Shown here one piece after another: positions 14,448 to 18,013 of a DNA stretch of 18,013 nucleotides. The translations under genes and the position numbers were made by a program. The DNA lies in contig DASRQX010000429.1 in NCBI GenBank assembly GCA_035696165.1, forward strand, positions 1 to 18,013, in the 5' to 3' direction. The stretch is from Palsa-883 sp035696165. GTDB taxonomy: Bacteria > Pseudomonadota > Alphaproteobacteria > Acetobacterales > Acetobacteraceae. The notes under the pieces were generated by a model that searched no databases, had not been told where the DNA came from, and saw nothing but the letters and a program-made list of their open reading frames with translations. Each line of letters begins with the position of its first letter. Within the stretch, counting starts at the first letter, position 1.

Positions 14448-15479
14448 TCAACCGCCGTGATCGAGGTTTCCGTCGGCAAGGCGTTCGAGCGCATCGTGGA
14501 TCTTCCGATCGATCTCGATCCCCTGGTGCACGAGACGTGCGCGTGTCGCGTAGCTGCGTTCCCCCGGAATGCGGATTTCCGTGATTCCGGTCTGTCGAGG
14601 CGTGGCCTTGATCGCGCCGATGCGCCGGCTGACCTCGTGGCGATACGCATCCGGCGATAGAAACAGGTCAGGCTTGAACGCGAAGAACATATATCCGCTC
14701 ACCGCGGCCGCCGATGGTACCCCGGCGGTCAGGGCGCCGAGCGCGTCCATGGCCAGCGCAAGTCCGAAGCCTTTGTAACCACCCTCCGGGCCACCGAACG
14801 GAAGCAGCGCGCCCTCGTGGGCGGTTACGGCGTCCGTGGTCGGCTCTCCGTCCGGCCCGAGCGCGACACCAGCGGGGATCGCTATGCCGAGGCGGGCGCG
14901 GAACTGCAGGTCGGTTCCCATGAACGCCGAGGTCCCCATGTCGATGACAAGCGGATCGCTGTCTGCCGGAAAACCGAAGGCAATCGGGTTGGTGCCGAGT
15001 GCCGGCCGCGTACCGCCGAACGGCGCCACTGCCGGCGGAGCCGCAACCGTGTGGATCACGACCAGGCCGGCACGGGCGATCATTTCGCAATAGTAAGCGC
15101 TGCGTCCGGTCATCCAGGTATTGCCGAGGCAAATGACAGCAAGCCCATGCGCCTGCGCGCGGTGGATGGTCGCTTCAGACGCACGATAGGCGGCGATCAT
15201 GCCCGTCGTGTTGCCGCCATCGAGCAGGGCGGCGGCTCCGGTCTCGCGTACCACGCTGACGGGGTGTCGGGGCTGCCGGAAATTCGGGTAGTCGACGACG
15301 TTCAGCAGTTTCGGCAGGCCGGAATATTCGTAGCCGCACAGGGCCGCATCCAGCACATGATCCGTCAGGATGCGCGCGTCCTCGTCGTCGAACCCGGCGC
15401 CGCGCATCGCGGCTTCCCCCAATGCGCGCGCTTCATCGACACTCAGGTGGATGCGGTCGTTGCCGGTCCCGTCGGTCAT
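14448..15479 (-). CDS. Ldh family oxidoreductase (malate/L-lactate/ureidoglycolate dehydrogenase type)
   Basis: NAD(P)-dependent 2-hydroxyacid dehydrogenase or ketimine-reductase type protein of the Ldh_2 family, 343 aa, the usual length. The family framework is clear: APFGGTRPALGTNPIAFGFP, VIDMGTSAFMGTDLQ, IPAGVALGPDGEPTTD and GGYKGFGLALAMDALGALTAG. Two normally conserved histidines are absent by my alignment: the SHG motif near the N-terminus reads YSG (Ser53), and the NSxHxG motif reads NTWMTG (Met123). It is therefore a divergent branch, or an enzyme with altered chemistry. The ATG at 15479 has AGGA about 7 nt upstream. It is first in the minus operon with the two amidohydrolases. It may oxidise or reduce an intermediate next to the step done by the amidohydrolases; this is inference. 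Confidence 0.88.
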   Translation of the reverse strand: MTDGTGNDRIHLSVDEARALGEAAMRGAGFDDEDARILTDHVLDAALCGYEYSGLPKLLNVVDYPNFRQPRHPVSVVRETGAAALLDGGNTTGMIAAYRASEATIHRAQAHGLAVICLGNTWMTGRSAYYCEMIARAGLVVIHTVAAPPAVAPFGGTRPALGTNPIAFGFPADSDPLVIDMGTSAFMGTDLQFRARLGIAIPAGVALGPDGEPTTDAVTAHEGALLPFGGPEGGYKGFGLALAMDALGALTAGVPSAAAVSGYMFFAFKPDLFLSPDAYRHEVSRRIGAIKATPRQTGITEIRIPGERSYATRARLVHQGIEIDRKIHDALERLADGNLDHGG

Positions 15480-16067
15480 CGTTCAATCCTGGTCGTTGGC
15501 TACGCCAGCGTGCCGCCGGATCGCACGGCGTGTCCACCTCGCGCGCCTGAAAGCGCGTGCCGCTTCCGGAACGAAACCTCCGGCCTGATCACCGGCCCCG
15601 CGGTCCGACTTGTCGAGACGCCTTCCGCGCTATCGCGGGCGAAGGCCCCACGAGCGTTAAAATAGTGCATGCCCAGGATACCAGACCTCAGACCGCCCTG
15701 ACCCTCGGTCGGTTCGTCGCCGGGTCCAGCGCCCGCGCCAAAGCCGGCGCCTGACCTGACCGAGCAATTTTCCGTCACCATCAACCAGGCGAAGACCACC
15801 AGCAGATCGCAGGTGGCACAGATCGCGCCGGCCCTGGGGGAACCGACGCCGCATCTCGGTATCGTCGTCCGTGCAGCAGCCTGCGTGGCCGGATAGTGGA
15901 ACCTGGAACCCGGGCGATCCGGATCGGTCTGCGGCTCGTCGAGTTTCCCCACGGCTTGTCACGCAAGCTTCATCCGATGGCAATCGGACTGACGTACCCT
16001 CCGAGTAACCCACCGCCGCGCGATCGCATGATCGCCGTCGCCGGTCCCCTTCACAACGGAGTTGCCA
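15480..16067. other. Long divergent intergenic region without a convincing gene
   Basis: These 588 bp separate the minus-strand Ldh gene from the plus-strand phnD gene and must hold both promoters. Open frames here have no ribosome binding site and unconvincing composition. A plus-strand frame near 15710-15895 reads as a Pro/Ala-rich stretch and then TEQFSVTINQAKTTSRS before a stop, but has no start codon. Short dyads occur near phnD: GCTTG-N5-CAAGC (15954-15968), CCGAT-N4-ATCGG (15974-15987) and GCGATC-N4-GATCGC (16020-16035). None is assignable. Confidence 0.6.
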
Positions 16068-16961
16068 ATGCATAGGTTGATCACGCTTGCCGCCGCGGCG
16101 GGGATGGCGCTGGCTGTCAACGCAGCCCAGGCAGCCGCCCCCGACTGTCCCAACGGGGGCACCGTCCGCATGGGGGTCGAACCATACGACGCCACTGCGA
16201 AGCTGGTGCCGATCTACGGCCACATCGCCGACCTGATCAGCAAGAAGCTCGACTGCAAGGTCGAGGTGTTCATCGCCACCAGCTACAATGCCGAGATCGA
16301 GGCGATGCGCAACGACAAGCTGGAATTCGCCGAGTTCGGCCCGCTGGGCTACGTTCTCGCGCATGAGGTGGCAAAGGCCCAAGCTGTTGCGTCGTTCGCC
16401 GACAAGGCAGGCAAGCCCGACAGCTACACCGCCGGCATCGCCACCTGGCCCGGTTCGGGCATCACCAAGCTGGCGGACGTGGCCGGCAAAAGCTTCGCCT
16501 ATGCCGATCCGGCGTCCACCTCAGGTCACCTGTTTCCGGCCTACTGGCTGGCGAAGAACGGGATCGATCCCGATAAGGGGATCAAGGGCTACTATGCCGG
16601 CTCGCATGCGGCGAGCTACGAGGCGTTGCTCAACCACAAGGTGATGGCCGGCGAACTGAACAGCGAGCAGATCGCCTCGGCCACGGTGTCCGGCAATTAC
16701 AAGCCGAGCGATTTCGTCGAACTGTGGCGCTCCGACCCAATCCCGATCGACCCGATATGCGTATACGGCGGGCTGCCGGATGGCTTCAAGGCGCGGTTGA
16801 CCACGGTGCTGCAGAACCTTGACCTGACCGATTTGCCAGCCGACGACAAGAAGATCATCGGCTTCAATGGCACTCGCCTGGTGCCGCAGAACGATGCCGC
16901 GTTCGACCTTATCCGCGACCTGGTGAAGGTTCTGCACATCGACCTCAAGAAGCTGAGCTGA
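16068..16961 (+). CDS. phnD: Phosphonate/phosphite ABC transporter substrate-binding protein PhnD
   Basis: Periplasmic receptor of the phosphate/phosphite/phosphonate importer group (PhnD/PtxB), 297 aa. Residues 1-23 form a Sec signal peptide (MHRLITLAAAAGMALAVNAA, cleavage near AQA). Family features follow: GVEPYDATAKLVPIYGHIAD, the AEFGPLGYVLA loop, the ligand-site motif STSGHLFP (Ser150-His154 region) and YYAGSHAASYEALLNHKV. The start is the ATG at 16068, with CGGAG 6 nt upstream, rather than the in-frame TTG at 16062. It is directly followed by phnC. Phosphonate, phosphite and hypophosphite receptors cannot be told apart by eye, and no C-P lyase or phosphite dehydrogenase gene lies within the window. 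Confidence 0.9.
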   Translation: MHRLITLAAAAGMALAVNAAQAAAPDCPNGGTVRMGVEPYDATAKLVPIYGHIADLISKKLDCKVEVFIATSYNAEIEAMRNDKLEFAEFGPLGYVLAHEVAKAQAVASFADKAGKPDSYTAGIATWPGSGITKLADVAGKSFAYADPASTSGHLFPAYWLAKNGIDPDKGIKGYYAGSHAASYEALLNHKVMAGELNSEQIASATVSGNYKPSDFVELWRSDPIPIDPICVYGGLPDGFKARLTTVLQNLDLTDLPADDKKIIGFNGTRLVPQNDAAFDLIRDLVKVLHIDLKKLS

Positions 16962-17717
16962 ATGGGCGGGGCATTGATCGAGGCCGATGGTCTGGGCATG
17001 CGCTACGCGACCGGGCGGCTGGCGCTGGATGGCGCCAATCTGTCCGTGGCCGCGGGCGAACTGTTGGTGGTGCTTGGTCACAACGGCTGCGGCAAGTCGA
17101 CGTTGCTGAAATGCATCGCCGGCCTGCTGCGCCCGACCGCCGGTCGCGTGCTGGTGGCCGGCCGCGACATCACTTCGTTGTCCGGCCGCGCCTTGTCCGA
17201 GGGGCGCATGGCCATGGCCATGGTGTTTCAGCAGGCGCGGCTGGTCGCGCGACGCAGCGTGCTGGCCAATGTGGTGTGCGGCACCCTGGGGCGGCACCAG
17301 ACATTCGCGTCCGCGATCGGGATACTGCCGCGCGCGGAAGCGCCGCTCGCCATGGCATGCCTGGAGCAAGTCGGCCTCGCCGGCTTCGCCGAACAGCGCG
17401 CCGGGACGCTGTCCGGTGGCCAGGCGCAGCGCGCCTCGATCGCGCGTGCGTTGGCGCAGCGGCCTGCCGCGCTGCTGGCCGACGAGCCGGTGGCCAGCCT
17501 GGATCCCGAAGCCTCCGAGGAGGTGATGCGGCTGCTGCGCCGTATTTCCGCCGACGGTGGGTTGGGGGTGATCTGCGTGCTGCATCAGCCGGTGCTGGCG
17601 CGTCGTTACGCCGACCGCATTGTGGGCATGCGCCAGGGACGCGTGTTGTTCGATGCCGTGCCGAACGCCATCGCGGATGACCGGATGCAGGCGCTGTACC
17701 AAGCCGTGGCCGCATGA
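16962..17717 (+). CDS. phnC: Phosphonate-type ABC transporter ATP-binding protein PhnC
   Basis: Cytoplasmic ATPase of the importer, 251 aa. Complete motif set: Walker A GHNGCGKST (39-47), Q-loop Gln90 in MVFQQARLV, signature LSGGQ (150-154), Walker B LLADEP with Asp174/Glu175, and His208 in CVLHQP. The QQARLVARRSVLANVVCGTLG stretch after the Q-loop is typical of PhnC. The ATG directly follows the phnD stop codon and the gene ends with a four-base ATGA overlap with phnE, so the three are one operon. It energises the PhnE permease. Confidence 0.93.
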   Translation: MGGALIEADGLGMRYATGRLALDGANLSVAAGELLVVLGHNGCGKSTLLKCIAGLLRPTAGRVLVAGRDITSLSGRALSEGRMAMAMVFQQARLVARRSVLANVVCGTLGRHQTFASAIGILPRAEAPLAMACLEQVGLAGFAEQRAGTLSGGQAQRASIARALAQRPAALLADEPVASLDPEASEEVMRLLRRISADGGLGVICVLHQPVLARRYADRIVGMRQGRVLFDAVPNAIADDRMQALYQAVAA

Positions 17718-18013
17718 GCGCCACGGTGGAGGACCGCGTCGCGCGCGACCGCGCCGCGCGTGGCGGCCTGACCACGACCGGTCGCTGGGGTGGCAGCGCG
17801 CTGGGCTTCATCGGACTGTTCGTGTTCCTTGTCATGCTCGGGCAAGCCACGTTCGTGGTGCAGGCACGACCACAGGACCTGATCACCGGCGCGCACGGTA
17901 TGGCCGATATCCTGCGTCGCGCCATGCCGCCGGACTTCTCCAAGCTGCAATCCGAGCTGTGGCCGGCGCTGGAGACGGTCGACATCGCCTTCTTCGGCAC
18001 CACCGTCGCCGTC
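17714..18013 (+). CDS. phnE: Phosphonate-type ABC transporter permease PhnE (partial)
   Basis: The first 100 codons of the inner-membrane permease, cut by the right edge. The ATG at 17714 overlaps the phnC stop (ATGA). A charged N-terminal tail of some 25 residues is followed by one membrane segment (ALGFIGLFVFLVMLGQATFV), a periplasmic stretch, and LWPALETVDIAFFGTTVAV, where the PhnE core (binding-protein-dependent permease fold) begins. The order D-C-E fits a PhnE assignment. The full gene would be about 270 residues. Confidence 0.85.
   Translation, partial: MSATVEDRVARDRAARGGLTTTGRWGGSALGFIGLFVFLVMLGQATFVVQARPQDLITGAHGMADILRRAMPPDFSKLQSELWPALETVDIAFFGTTVAV

Noticed and set aside
15500..15952. 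A 150-codon minus-strand frame as a small gene
   Set aside because: No ribosome binding site, irregular composition (Gly, Arg, Ser-rich) and no recognisable motif.
15657..16382. A 241-codon minus-strand frame overlapping phnD
   Set aside because: It is antisense to the well-supported phnD start and signal peptide.

Overview
The window is about 18 kb of GC-rich DNA, densely packed with genes in short operons. Gene content fits an alphaproteobacterium, perhaps Rhodospirillales/Acetobacteraceae or Hyphomicrobiales: two branched-chain-amino-acid-type (HAAT) ABC transporters, a LivM-LivG fusion, a family III CoA-transferase, and IclR control. The taxon is inferred from gene content and base composition only.

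Layout: (1) 1-5147, minus strand, transcribed right to left: a MetE-core methyltransferase-like protein, an SMP-30/gluconolactonase-type lactonase, an HpcH/HpaI aldolase, a HAAT substrate-binding protein, and a LivH permease cut by the left edge. (2) 5148-5348: a divergent control region with one candidate promoter in each direction. TCCG...CGGA dyads lie just downstream of both. (3) 5349-12338, plus strand: a CoA-transferase, an IclR regulator, a second HAAT binding protein, LivH, a LivM-LivG fusion and LivF, with very short or overlapping junctions. (4) 12502-15479, minus strand: an Ldh-family oxidoreductase followed by two related amidohydrolases, with a plausible terminator after the last. 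(5) 15480-16067: a 588-bp gap with no convincing gene. (6) 16068-18013, plus strand: a phosphonate/phosphite-type ABC importer in the order phnD, phnC, phnE, with phnE cut by the right edge.

Regions 1-3 read as one substrate-responsive catabolic locus: two periplasmic binding proteins with their own permeases for organic acids or amino-acid-like compounds, plus lactone hydrolysis, aldol cleavage, CoA activation and methyl transfer. A single IclR repressor probably acts on the shared divergent region. The amidohydrolase/Ldh operon may extend the same chemistry, but nothing in the sequence proves it. The substrate cannot be read from the sequence. No RNA genes, insertion sequences, CRISPR arrays or phage genes were seen. 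The most notable features are the divergent dyad region, missing conserved histidines in the Ldh-family enzyme, a degenerate ABC signature in the LivG half of the fusion, and a perfect 11-bp-arm palindrome inside an amidohydrolase gene.
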